Of a DNA stretch of 64,000 bases, positions 33,435 through 43,079 are shown one piece after another. The stretch's first letter is position 1. Each line of letters begins with the position of its first letter. Source of the stretch: Curvibacter sp. GTDB taxonomy: Bacteria > Pseudomonadota > Gammaproteobacteria > Burkholderiales > Burkholderiaceae_C. Made by a program: the position numbers and the translations under genes. The stretch is taken from assembly GCA_020248905.1 (NCBI GenBank), contig JADCGR010000049.1, positions 1 to 64,000 of the forward strand, in the 5' to 3' direction. The notes under the pieces were generated by a model, which worked only from the letters and a program-made list of their open reading frames with translations, had not been told where the DNA came from and made no database searches.

Positions 33435-34949
33435 TCAGTCGTCGTCGGTGAAAGCCTCTTCGCGTTTGGCCTTGACCGCAGGCAAAAGCACGATGACGAG
33501 CAGCAGCGCGGCCAGCGCAAGCAGGGCCGCCGAGATCGGCCGCGTGACGAGCACGCTCCAGTCGCCGCGTGAAAGCAGCAGCGCACGGCGCAGGTTCTCT
33601 TCCATCATCGGGCCGAGGATGAAACCCAGCAGCAGCGGTGCGGGCTCCACGCCGACCTTGTAGAAGAGCGCGCCCACCATACCAAAAATGGCCACCATCC
33701 AGATGTCCCAGGTGTTGTTGTTGGTGGAATACACACCCACGGCACAGAAGAGCACGATCGACGGGAACAGCCAGCGGTAAGGCACGGTCAGCAGCTTGAT
33801 CCAGATGCCGATCAGCGGCAGGTTGAGCACCACCAGCATCAGGTTGCCAAGCCACATCGAGGCGATCAGGCCCCAGAACAACTCGGGGTTGCTGGTCATC
33901 ACCTGCGGGCCGGGCTGGATGTTGTGGATGGTCATGGCACCGACCATCAGCGCCATTACCGCGTTGGGCGGGATGCCCAGCGTCAGCAGCGGGATGAAGG
34001 AGGTCTGCGCGCCGGCATTGTTTGCCGCCTCGGGGGCCGCGACACCGCGGATATTGCCTTGGCCGAATGGCACCTCGCCCTGCTTGAGACGGGTCTTCTT
34101 CTCCAGCGTGTAGGCCGCGAAGGCCGCCAGCAGGGCGCCACCGCCGGGCAGGATGCCGAGCAGCGAGCCGATGGTGGTGCCGCGCAGCACCGCCGGCGTC
34201 ATGCGCTTGAAGTCCTCCATCGAGGGATAGAGGTGGCTGAGCTTGGCCGTAAAGACCTCGCGGCTTTCCTCGGGCATGGAGAGGTTCTTGATGATCTCGC
34301 CGTAGCCGAAGACACCCATGGCGATCACGATGAAGCCCACGCCGTCGGTCAGCTCAGGAATGTCAAACGAGAAACGCGCCACGCCGGAGTTGACGTCGGT
34401 ACCGATCAGGCCTAGCAGCAGCCCCAGCACGATCATCGCCACGGCCTTGAGCAGGGAGCCCGAGGCCAGCACCACGGCGCCGATCAGGCCCGCCACCATG
34501 AGCGAAAAGTACTCGGCCGGGCCGAACTTGAAGGCCACTTCGGTCAGCGGCACCGCAAAGGCCGCCAGGATCAGCGTGCCCACGCAGCCCGCAAAGAAGG
34601 AGCCCAGGCCCGCCGCAGCCAGCGCGGGGCCGGCACGGCCCTTGCGGGCCATCTGGTAGCCGTCGATGATGGTCACCACCGAAGATGACTCGCCGGGCAG
34701 GTTGACCAGGATGGCCGTGGTGGAGCCACCGTACTGTGCGCCGTAATAGATGCCGGCCAGCATGATCAGCGCCGCCACGGGCGGCAGCGCGTAGGTGGCC
34801 GGCAGCAGCATGGCGATGGTGGCCACAGGGCCGACGCCCGGCAGCACGCCGATCAGGGTGCCCAGCAGGCAGCCGATGAAGGCGTAGGCCAGGTTCTGGA
34901 AAGTGAAGGCGACTTCGAAGCCCAGCTTCAGGTTGTCAGACAAATCCAT
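33435..34949 (-). CDS. tripartite tricarboxylate transporter permease, TctA family
   Basis: LGTLIGVLPGVGPVATIAMLLPATYALPPVAALIMLAGIYYGAQYGGSTTAILVNLPGE. Confidence 0.95.
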   Translation of the reverse strand: MDLSDNLKLGFEVAFTFQNLAYAFIGCLLGTLIGVLPGVGPVATIAMLLPATYALPPVAALIMLAGIYYGAQYGGSTTAILVNLPGESSSVVTIIDGYQMARKGRAGPALAAAGLGSFFAGCVGTLILAAFAVPLTEVAFKFGPAEYFSLMVAGLIGAVVLASGSLLKAVAMIVLGLLLGLIGTDVNSGVARFSFDIPELTDGVGFIVIAMGVFGYGEIIKNLSMPEESREVFTAKLSHLYPSMEDFKRMTPAVLRGTTIGSLLGILPGGGALLAAFAAYTLEKKTRLKQGEVPFGQGNIRGVAAPEAANNAGAQTSFIPLLTLGIPPNAVMALMVGAMTIHNIQPGPQVMTSNPELFWGLIASMWLGNLMLVVLNLPLIGIWIKLLTVPYRWLFPSIVLFCAVGVYSTNNNTWDIWMVAIFGMVGALFYKVGVEPAPLLLGFILGPMMEENLRRALLLSRGDWSVLVTRPISAALLALAALLLVIVLLPAVKAKREEAFTDDD

Positions 34950-34962
34950 GGTTGTGTCGTCC

Positions 34963-35448
34963 TCAACCTGTGACGAAAGCCGGCCAGATCTGGAACTGCA
35001 GGTTCAGCAGCTCCACGAAGGCGCCGTAACTCAGGAGAGCCAGGATGGTGGCCAGAACCAGCACTTCCTTGGGCCTGAAATTGCCCTGGGCCAGGCTGGC
35101 CACGATGGTCAACCCGTAAATGCCTGCGATCAGGCCCATGGGCGGCAGGCCCAGCTTGGGCAGCCCCCCAAGCAGGATGCCGAATAGCACGTTGGCACCG
35201 ATGATGCAAAACATGGGCCGCAGCGACACCTTGCCCATCTTGGGGCCCTGCTTGCCCGCCACGCCGGTGAGCATGATGATGATGCCCAGCGCGGTCAGGA
35301 TGACACCCAGGCCCAGCGGGAAGTAGCCCGGACCCATGCGCGCGCCGGTGCCAAGGTTGTAGTTGGTTGCCCCAATGGCGAAAGCCACGCCCACGGCCGC
35401 GAACATCAGACCTGCGTAGAAGTCTTGTTCACTCTTGACGAATTTCAC
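34963..35448 (-). CDS. tripartite tricarboxylate transporter small subunit, TctB family
   Basis: DFYAGLMFAAVGVAFAIGATNYNLGTGARMGPGYFPLGLGVILTALG; GTG start with AGGAG upstream. Confidence 0.92.
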   Translation of the reverse strand: MKFVKSEQDFYAGLMFAAVGVAFAIGATNYNLGTGARMGPGYFPLGLGVILTALGIIIMLTGVAGKQGPKMGKVSLRPMFCIIGANVLFGILLGGLPKLGLPPMGLIAGIYGLTIVASLAQGNFRPKEVLVLATILALLSYGAFVELLNLQFQIWPAFVTG

Positions 35449-35608
35449 AAACAGTCTCCTGTCCACCGGAAGTCCGGTACAGCCGCGATTCTGCCCCGGA
35501 AAAAGCCGCGCGCCGGATGTGGATTCCACCTATCCAGCAAACCGTGGCACGGGGAATACGACCCAGGGAATACCCTAGCACCGAGGTGGTGCCGCGAGGC
35601 GCGGCGCC

Positions 35609-37399
35609 TCAACTGAGCGGGGGCGTGGCGCCCAGCACCTCGTCAATCACCGTGAGACCTTCGGCCACACGCAGGGCGCCAGCCAGACGCAGGGGGCGCA
35701 TGCCGTCCGCCACGGCCTGGCGCCTGAGGGCATCCACGTTGGGCTCCTTGCTGACCTTGTCCTTGAAGGCCTCGCTGATGACCAGCAGTTCGTACAGGCC
35801 CATGCGCCCCTGGAAACCCGTCATGCGGCAGTCCACACAGCCCACCGGCTTGTAGGGCTTGTAGCCGCCGCTGATGCTCCAAGGCTTGACGACTTCGGCC
35901 AGCTGTTCGCGGGTGGCCGTCTCGTCAAGCACCTTGCACTGCCTGCACAGCGTGCGCACCAGACGCTGGGCCAGCACGCCCAGCACCGTGGCGCTGATCA
36001 GGTAGGGCGGGATGCCAAGTTCCATGAGGCGCGTCACCGCCGAGGGCGCATCGTTGGTGTGCAGGGTGGAGAAGACCAGATGCCCGGTCAGCGCCGCCTG
36101 CACCGCCATCTCGGCCGTCTCCAGGTCGCGGATTTCGCCCACCATGATGATGTCCGGATCCTGGCGCATGAGCGCGCGCAACCCTTCCGGAAAGCCGAAA
36201 TCGAGCTGCGGCTGCACCTGGGTCTGGTTGAAGGCGGGCTCGATCATCTCGATCGGGTCTTCCACCGTGCTGACATTGACCTCCTCGGTCGCCACGCGCT
36301 TGAGCGTGGAGTACAGCGTCGTGGTCTTGCCCGAACCCGTGGGGCCGGTCACGAGGATGATGCCGTGCGCACGCTTGACCAGCGCCTCCCAGCGTTGCGC
36401 GTCGTGCGGGGCAAAACCCAGTTCGTCCAGGCTCTTGACGGCATTGTCCGGGTCGAAGATGCGCATCACCATCTTCTCGCCAAAGGCAGTGGGCAGGGTG
36501 GAAATACGCATTTCCACCTCGTCACCCGCCGGATTGCGCGTCTTGATGCGACCGTCCTGGGGGCGCCGCTTTTCCACCACGTCCATTCGGCCCAGCAGCT
36601 TGACGCGCGCCGTCATGGCATTGAGCACGCCCATGGGCATCTGATAAACGGGGTGCAGCACCCCGTCGATGCGGAAGCGGATCACGCCCTGCTCGCGTCG
36701 CGGCTCCAGGTGGATGTCGCTGGCGCGCTGGTCGAAAGCGTACTGCCAAAGCCAGTCCACCACCTGTACCACGCTCTGGTCGTTGGCGTCGAGCTGCTTG
36801 TTGCTCCTGCCCAGCTCCACCAGCTGCTCAAAGCTGGAACCGCCCGAGCTGCCACCCGATTTCATGGCGGCACGTACCGACTTGGCCAGGGCAAAGAATT
36901 CGGCGGTGTAGCGCTGGATCTCGCCCGGGCTGGCAATCACGCAGCGCACGCTGCGCCGGGTCTGCCGTTCCACCTCGCCCACCCAGTCGGTGATGTAGGG
37001 CTCGGCCGTAGCCACCACCACCTCGTTGGGCAGCACCTGCACCGGCAGCACCTTGTGCCGCTCGGCGTAGGCCGCGCTCATGGTGTCGGCCACCTTGCCC
37101 ACGTCTACCCTCAGCGGGTCGATGCGCAGGTACTCCAGCCCGGCGCGCCCGGCCAGCCACTGCGCCAGCAGCTCGACGTCCAGCGCCTTGTGGTCGCTGG
37201 CACGGCGCATGGAGACATTGGCCAGGCGCACCAGCGGGTGCTGGGCACTCTCGGCCTGGGCGCAGCGGGCAATGGTGCGCTGGGCCTCGTCACCGGAGAT
37301 CACGCCATCGGCCTGCAACCACTCCACCAGCAGGCGCCAGCCCAGGGGGCCCACGTGCTCGGACTTGGACAGGCTGCGGGGTTTCAGCTGGGCGCTCAT
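35609..37399 (-). CDS. GspE/PulE/PilB-type secretion ATPase
   Basis: GIILVTGPTGSGKTTTLYSTL Walker A; RALMRQDPDIIMVGEIRDLETAEMAVQAALTGHLVFSTLHTNDA. Confidence 0.93.
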   Translation of the reverse strand: MSAQLKPRSLSKSEHVGPLGWRLLVEWLQADGVISGDEAQRTIARCAQAESAQHPLVRLANVSMRRASDHKALDVELLAQWLAGRAGLEYLRIDPLRVDVGKVADTMSAAYAERHKVLPVQVLPNEVVVATAEPYITDWVGEVERQTRRSVRCVIASPGEIQRYTAEFFALAKSVRAAMKSGGSSGGSSFEQLVELGRSNKQLDANDQSVVQVVDWLWQYAFDQRASDIHLEPRREQGVIRFRIDGVLHPVYQMPMGVLNAMTARVKLLGRMDVVEKRRPQDGRIKTRNPAGDEVEMRISTLPTAFGEKMVMRIFDPDNAVKSLDELGFAPHDAQRWEALVKRAHGIILVTGPTGSGKTTTLYSTLKRVATEEVNVSTVEDPIEMIEPAFNQTQVQPQLDFGFPEGLRALMRQDPDIIMVGEIRDLETAEMAVQAALTGHLVFSTLHTNDAPSAVTRLMELGIPPYLISATVLGVLAQRLVRTLCRQCKVLDETATREQLAEVVKPWSISGGYKPYKPVGCVDCRMTGFQGRMGLYELLVISEAFKDKVSKEPNVDALRRQAVADGMRPLRLAGALRVAEGLTVIDEVLGATPPLS

Positions 37400-37403
37400 G
37401 GCA

Positions 37404-38225
37404 TCAATGTTCGTGGACGGGTTTGAAGCCACGCAACCATTTGGGTGCGGGCAGCCCCCAGCGAGTCTGGATGATTTCGGCCCGCTCGGCAAGCACGGCG
37501 CGAGCTGGGCGTGAAGGCGTGCGCTGGGCCAGCACCACGGTGTTGCCTTCACGCGTCGCCTTGAAGGCCCAGACGGCCTCCCGGCCGAAAGCCGCAGCGA
37601 TCCTGTCAACGCTGCGGGTGAAGCTGGACGAGCGGCCGAAGAGGTTCACCGTCATGCAGCCCTCGTCCGTCAGCAGACGGTGGCAATCGGCATAGAACTC
37701 GGGGCTGTCCAGCACCGGCGCCGCAGCCTCGCGGTCGTACACGTCAACCTGCAACGCATCCACCGCACCCAACCACTCGGGCTTGCAAATCTCCTGCGCC
37801 GCGTCGCCCAGGATCACTTTCATCCGAGCTGTGTCGACCGCAAGCTGGAACCAGCCGCGGCAGGCATGCAGCACCCCCGGGTTGAGTTCGATGGCCGTGG
37901 CCTTCATGCGCAGGACCTTGGCACAGAAACGCGTCAGCGAGCCCGCGCCCAGCCCCAGCTGCAGGGCCTGGCGCCGAGTTACGGTGTCGGGCTCGACAAA
38001 CAGGGTCCAGGCCATCATGCGCTGAATGTACTCATGCACCAGCCGGTTCGGATCGCGGGTGTCTATAGAGCCCTGGATCCAGATGGAATCGAGGTGCAGG
38101 TGCCGGATGGACCCCTCGTCGGAGAACTGGACTTCTGGGAGTTGCGTGTTCTGCTTGCTCAAGGTGTGGGGATTATCGCTTTCGTCTTTCTTCTGTTTTC
38201 TTGCATGGTGGTGCTTCGCCGACAA
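37404..38225 (-). CDS. spermidine synthase-like protein
   Basis: QALQLGLGAGSLTRFCAKVLRMKATAIELNP; DALQVDVYDREAAAPVLDSPEFYADCHRLLTDEGCMTVNLFG; start (TTG?) uncertain. Confidence 0.75.
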   Translation of the reverse strand: MSAKHHHARKQKKDESDNPHTLSKQNTQLPEVQFSDEGSIRHLHLDSIWIQGSIDTRDPNRLVHEYIQRMMAWTLFVEPDTVTRRQALQLGLGAGSLTRFCAKVLRMKATAIELNPGVLHACRGWFQLAVDTARMKVILGDAAQEICKPEWLGAVDALQVDVYDREAAAPVLDSPEFYADCHRLLTDEGCMTVNLFGRSSSFTRSVDRIAAAFGREAVWAFKATREGNTVVLAQRTPSRPARAVLAERAEIIQTRWGLPAPKWLRGFKPVHEH

Positions 38226-38238
38226 AGAACCATCAAGA

Positions 38239-38757
38239 TCACAACAACCCCGCCTGCGAAAACGCCTCCCGCCAAGCAACGAGCTTGCGCTCAAAACTCC
38301 AACCCGCGTTGGCCGGGCTAGTCGACGGCAGTTGCACCGGCGGAAAATGCTCTGCGTCCATAGCCGCGCGCACGGCCCGGGCATGCCGGAAACTTTCGCC
38401 CCCGTTGTGCGCAATCAGCCGCAGCTGCGGACACCGCGCCCGCAAGGCCGCGAAGTCGTTGACCACCGGCTTGCGGATTGCGCTGTCCAGGCTGCCCTCA
38501 CGCTCGCAACTCGCGTAAACGTCCCACAGACCCAGGCCACGGGCCAGCAGCCAGGCACAACGGTGCTCATAGTCCTGGGCCCCGGGGAGTGCATGCCGGG
38601 GCCACAGGGCCTGCAGAATCTTCCAGAACTGGTTCTGCGCATGGGCGTAATACTGCTGCGCCGCGAGCGAGGCCGAACCGGGGAAACTACCCAGGATGAG
38701 CAGGCGGGTCTGGGTGCCGACGACTGGCGGCAGACCCTGCAGGCGCACTGCCTTCAT
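38239..38757 (-). CDS. DNA-deoxyinosine glycosylase / Mug-like uracil-DNA glycosylase
   Basis: RLLILGSFPGSASLAAQQYYAHAQNQFWKIL; LPSTSPANA. Confidence 0.88.
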   Translation of the reverse strand: MKAVRLQGLPPVVGTQTRLLILGSFPGSASLAAQQYYAHAQNQFWKILQALWPRHALPGAQDYEHRCAWLLARGLGLWDVYASCEREGSLDSAIRKPVVNDFAALRARCPQLRLIAHNGGESFRHARAVRAAMDAEHFPPVQLPSTSPANAGWSFERKLVAWREAFSQAGLL

Positions 38758-39596
38758 GACAGCACGCAGCGCGGCAACACAGACTGCAGGTTGGCAAGGT
38801 TCTGTGCCTGCAACTGCTCGATCGACACATGTCGCAGCTCGGCCAGCACCTGCGCAATCCGCGGCAGCTCGCCCGGCTCATTACGGCCCTGCGCCACCCC
38901 CGCTGCCCTCTGCTGCGCGGTCGTATACAGCCAGTGGGGTGGCATGTCCGGCGCATCGGTTTCCAGCACGAGGGCGTCTGGCGGCAGCTCCGCCGCCAGT
39001 CTGCGCAGGTGGCTGGCGCGCTCGTAGGTGAGCGCGCCACCGAAGCCCAGCTTGAAGCCAAGGTCGATGAAGGCCTGCGCCTGCTGCAGGCTGCCGTTGA
39101 ACGCGTGGGCAATGCCGCTCCAGCGGTGCCCGGCCTTGCCCTCCGCACGCAGGCCCTTAAGCAGCATGTCGGCGGAACGCCGGACATGAAGAATGACGGG
39201 CAGGCCATGCTTGCGCGCGATCCTCAACTGTTCGAGGTAGAAATGCTCCTGGCGCGCGCGCAGAGGATGCGCGCACAGCTGGGGCACGAAGTAGTCCAGC
39301 CCAATCTCGCCGACGGCCACGAGATGCGGGTCATCCCGGTTGTGCGCCAAGGACGCGTCCAGCAGGACCAGGTCCTCCTCAACCGCGTGCTCGACATAAA
39401 GCGGGTGGATGCCGAGGGCGTAGCTGTCACCGAAGCGATGCGCCAGTGCGCGAACGTGATCAAAATCCCGCACCTGCACCGCAGGCAGTACGCATTGGGC
39501 CACGCCGCGCGTCCGGGCGCGCTCGCGGACCGCGACCACATCGGGCGCGAACTCTGGAGCGTCGAGATGACAGTGGGTATCGATCCAGCCTTGCAC
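38754..39596 (-). CDS. TatD family hydrolase
   Basis: WIDTHCHLDAPEF; VAVGEIGLDYF; LVLETDAPDMPP. Confidence 0.93.
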   Translation of the reverse strand: MQGWIDTHCHLDAPEFAPDVVAVRERARTRGVAQCVLPAVQVRDFDHVRALAHRFGDSYALGIHPLYVEHAVEEDLVLLDASLAHNRDDPHLVAVGEIGLDYFVPQLCAHPLRARQEHFYLEQLRIARKHGLPVILHVRRSADMLLKGLRAEGKAGHRWSGIAHAFNGSLQQAQAFIDLGFKLGFGGALTYERASHLRRLAAELPPDALVLETDAPDMPPHWLYTTAQQRAAGVAQGRNEPGELPRIAQVLAELRHVSIEQLQAQNLANLQSVLPRCVLS

Positions 39597-39658
39597 GCCG
39601 TGATGATGCCCGAGGCGACCAACAAGGGCCGGCCTGCGGGAACTTGATACGTCGTAGC

Positions 39659-40861
39659 TCAGCGCTGCTTGCGCTGAACAAACAGGTTGCGGGTGCGGTC
39701 CTCCGGGTAGGCAAAGGTGACCGCACCATTCCTGACCATGCCCATCACCAGCATGTTTGCGGTGATGGCGTCCTTGTCGTCATTGCTGAACGGGCGTTCG
39801 TGTGTGGCGGTGACCCCGTAGTAGACGCGCGACATGTTCTCCAGTGCGAATTTCACCGAGGGTCCTGATAGATCGCCATCGCGAACCCCGAACAGCGCAT
39901 AGGTCAGGATGTAGACTGTGTCGTAGGCCTGAGCGGCCGACATCGGAACAGTGATCTTGTCCGTGCTGTACTTGCGGAAGTAGGCTCGCAGGAACGAAGC
40001 GCGCCGTTCGTTGCTGGGCTCTGCAATGAAGGTCTGCGACATCAGGGAACCCTCGGCCGCTCCCTTCGCACCCTCGATGAAGAAGGGGAATGACAGGGGC
40101 CATGCGCCGACCTGGGTCACTTTCCAGCCCAAGGCCTGGCGACTGCGGGCGATCACGGCATTCTCGGGTCCCACGGTGTAGCTGAGGATCACGTTCGCGC
40201 CTGCGGCCTGCGCCGCCTTGAGTTCGGCGCTCAGGTCCTTCACGCCCAGGTCGAAGCGGGCGATGTGCACGGGCTTGAGTTTCTTGGACTCGAGGGCCTT
40301 GAGCACATCCTGTAAGCCCGCCTCGCCGTAGCCCGTCTTGTCAGCAAAAACCGCCACCTTGCTCCAGCCCCGGTTGACGATGTCGTCAACGATAAAGGGC
40401 GCCTGGATCGCATCCCGGGCTGACGTGCGGAAGATGTAGCTTTCAGGGGCAGGGAACTTTGCGGTCACAGGGGTACCAGTCGAGCATGGCACGATCAGCG
40501 GGATCCTGGCGTTCTGGTAGACGTCCAGGGCCTTGAGGGCGACGCCCGTGTTGCAAAAGCCTATCGTGGCCACCACGCCTTCCCGTGCAAGCTCCTGCGA
40601 TCGCTGAAGGCCGATATCGGGGTTGGCCGTGTCGTCCTTGACGACCAGTTCGATCTTGCGCCCAAGATATCCCCCGACGGCATTGATCTCGTCGACGGCC
40701 AGTTGGGCGCCCTGGAGCATGGGCGTGCCGAAATCGGCCGAGGGTCCGGTAAACGGACCGATGAGGCCAATACGTAAAGGGGGTGGCTTCTGGGACCAGG
40801 CGGGAGCCGCCCACCCCAGAACCAGAAGGGCCAGGGTCAGGAATCGTCTGCGGTGTTGCAT
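39659..40861 (-). CDS. ABC transporter substrate-binding protein (branched-chain amino acid type)
   Basis: Signal peptide; LRIGLIGPFTGPSADFGTPMLQGAQLAVDEINAVGGYLGRKIELVVKDD. Confidence 0.92.
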   Translation of the reverse strand: MQHRRRFLTLALLVLGWAAPAWSQKPPPLRIGLIGPFTGPSADFGTPMLQGAQLAVDEINAVGGYLGRKIELVVKDDTANPDIGLQRSQELAREGVVATIGFCNTGVALKALDVYQNARIPLIVPCSTGTPVTAKFPAPESYIFRTSARDAIQAPFIVDDIVNRGWSKVAVFADKTGYGEAGLQDVLKALESKKLKPVHIARFDLGVKDLSAELKAAQAAGANVILSYTVGPENAVIARSRQALGWKVTQVGAWPLSFPFFIEGAKGAAEGSLMSQTFIAEPSNERRASFLRAYFRKYSTDKITVPMSAAQAYDTVYILTYALFGVRDGDLSGPSVKFALENMSRVYYGVTATHERPFSNDDKDAITANMLVMGMVRNGAVTFAYPEDRTRNLFVQRKQR

Positions 40862-41151
40862 GTCTTGCTCTCTTGGCCTCGGGGAGAGGCTCTTTTATGT
40901 GGACTCAAGCGCGAAATTCTCGTCCACAGGGCAAGGCAAGTCACCCTCAGGCAAACCCTGCCCCCGGACCCACCCCCCAACCCGGGCCGAGCATAATAAA
41001 GCAAGGCTAGGCGACCGGCGCCCGAGGACCGGGTGACATGCCGCATCCGGTTTTGCGGGCTGGGGTTGCCACTGACATGCAAAAAAGGCCCAGCCGTGCT
41101 ACCGTCATTTCCGGAGCCGCCACACCAGCAGCACAACCCTGGGGGTAAAGC

Positions 41152-42060
41152 ATGCGCCAGCCCGCCCTATACAGCCGATCCATGCGCGGCCCCGATCCCG
41201 CGCCACATCCCGTCGCGCCTGCGGCCAGCCCTGCGAACACCGACCGCCTGGCCCGCTGGCGCACGAAGCTACCTCCCTGGCGCGAGAGCCACTGGCGCTG
41301 GCTGGCTCTGGGCGCTCTGGCCGCTTTAGCGGCGCTGCTGCTGCCGGCCTTATGGCCGGCCACCCCGAACCGCAAGCTGACCCAGCAGGACATCGATGCA
41401 GCCGTTCTGAAGACGCTGGAGACCACGATGCTGCCCTCAGCGGCTGCCCGGGCCGCTGCCGCCGTGGCGCCTTCAGTCGTTCGGGTGAATGGCTTTGTGA
41501 ACGAGGGCGACGGCGAAGAGAAGGAATACGGCGTGGGCTCGGGGGTGGTCATCGTCGACAGCGGCGTGATCCTCACCAACCTGCATGTGGTGTCTGGCGC
41601 CAGCCGGGTGGAAGTGACCTTCCACGATGGCACGCGTTCGGCCGCCTTCATGACGGGCGCCCAGCCCCAGAACGACCTGGCCGTGCTGCAGGCCCAGAAG
41701 CTGCCCGACGACCTCAAGGCCGCCACCCTGCGCTCCACCGCTGAGCTGCAGCCCGGCGACGGGGTGGTTGCCGTGGGTTTTCCTTTCGGCATCGGTCCCT
41801 CGGTATCCAGTGGCGTGGTGTCCGGGCTCAAGCGCAGCTTCCGCTCGCCAGAGGGCAAGCAGCAGATCGGCAACCTCATCCAGTTCGACGCCGCCGCCAA
41901 CCCCGGTAACTCCGGCGGGCCACTGGTCACACTCGACGGCGAGGTGGTGGGTATCGTGACCGCCATCCTCAATCCCAATGAGCAGCGCACCTTCATCGGC
42001 ATCGGATTCGCGGTCCCCATCGAGAACGCCGCCTCCGCCATCGGCATGCATCCCTTCTGA
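41152..42060 (+). CDS. membrane-anchored S1C trypsin-like serine protease, no PDZ domain
   Basis: Single N-terminal TM; GSGVVIVDSGVILTNLHVV, NDLAVL, AANPGNSGGPLV catalytic triad contexts. Confidence 0.9.
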   Translation: MRQPALYSRSMRGPDPAPHPVAPAASPANTDRLARWRTKLPPWRESHWRWLALGALAALAALLLPALWPATPNRKLTQQDIDAAVLKTLETTMLPSAAARAAAAVAPSVVRVNGFVNEGDGEEKEYGVGSGVVIVDSGVILTNLHVVSGASRVEVTFHDGTRSAAFMTGAQPQNDLAVLQAQKLPDDLKAATLRSTAELQPGDGVVAVGFPFGIGPSVSSGVVSGLKRSFRSPEGKQQIGNLIQFDAAANPGNSGGPLVTLDGEVVGIVTAILNPNEQRTFIGIGFAVPIENAASAIGMHPF

Positions 42061-42070
42061 AAGGACAGAC

Positions 42071-43078
42071 ATGATCGACAAGCAACACCCCGCAGCCGAC
42101 ACGGCCCGCCTGATGGAGCAGATTCTTTATGAGGTCAAGCGCGTCGTGGTCGGCCAGGACCGCTTTCTTGAGCGCGTCATGGTCGCGCTGCTGGCGAGGG
42201 GTCACCTGCTGGTCGAGGGTGTGCCCGGGCTGGCCAAGACCCTGACCATCAAGACGCTGGCTCAGGTCATGCGCGGACAGTTCCGCCGCATCCAGTTCAC
42301 GCCCGATCTGGTCCCGGCTGACCTTGTGGGTACGCGGCTGTACAACCAGAGGAGTGGCGAGTTCAGCACCGCGCTGGGGCCCGTCTTCGCCAACCTGCTG
42401 CTCGCCGACGAGATCAACCGCGCACCGGCCAAGGTGCAGAGCGCACTGCTTGAGGTGATGCAGGAGCGCCAGGTGACGATCGCCGGCACCAGCCATCATG
42501 TGCCCGAGCCCTTCGTGGTCATGGCTACGCAGAACCCGATCGAGACCGAAGGCACCTACCCCCTGCCCGAAGCCCAGGTCGACCGTTTCATGTTCAAGGT
42601 GCTCGTGGACTACCCGACTGCAGAGGAAGAGTTCGTCATCGTGCAGCGTGTTACCGGCCCCTCGCAGACCGTGACGGCCGTGGCCACGACCGACCAGCTC
42701 GCCAGCCTGCAACAGCTCTGCCGCGAGGTCTATGTCGATCCGGCCCTGGTGCAGTATGCGGTGAAGCTGGTGGCGGCCACGCGCGAGCCGGCACGAGCCG
42801 GCCTCAAGGACGTGGCGCGGCTGCTGGGCTACGGTGCCAGCCCGCGCGCGACTATCAGCCTGATCGAAGGCGCGCGAGCCCTGGCCCTGCTGCGAGGACG
42901 CAGCTACGCGCTGCCCGAGGACGTGGGCGATCTGGTGCATGACGTGCTGCGCCATCGGCTGGTGCTGTCCTACGAGGCTCTGTCCGAAGGGCTCACAGCC
43001 GATGCGCTGATCGATCGCTTCATGGCGCAGATACCGCTGCCCGCCAAGGTGCTGGAGCACGAGCCGAAAGCCGCATGA
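42071..43078 (+). CDS. MoxR family AAA+ ATPase
   Basis: VVVGQDRFLERVMVALLARGHLLVEGVPGLAKT; LLADEINRAPAKVQSALLEVMQERQVT. Confidence 0.95.
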   Translation: MIDKQHPAADTARLMEQILYEVKRVVVGQDRFLERVMVALLARGHLLVEGVPGLAKTLTIKTLAQVMRGQFRRIQFTPDLVPADLVGTRLYNQRSGEFSTALGPVFANLLLADEINRAPAKVQSALLEVMQERQVTIAGTSHHVPEPFVVMATQNPIETEGTYPLPEAQVDRFMFKVLVDYPTAEEEFVIVQRVTGPSQTVTAVATTDQLASLQQLCREVYVDPALVQYAVKLVAATREPARAGLKDVARLLGYGASPRATISLIEGARALALLRGRSYALPEDVGDLVHDVLRHRLVLSYEALSEGLTADALIDRFMAQIPLPAKVLEHEPKAA

Positions 43079-43079
43079 G

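Noticed and set aside
36059-37426. 455-aa plus-strand ORF opposite the GspE-like gene
   Set aside because: Antisense artefact (His/Gln/Leu-rich); the ATPase motifs are on the minus strand.
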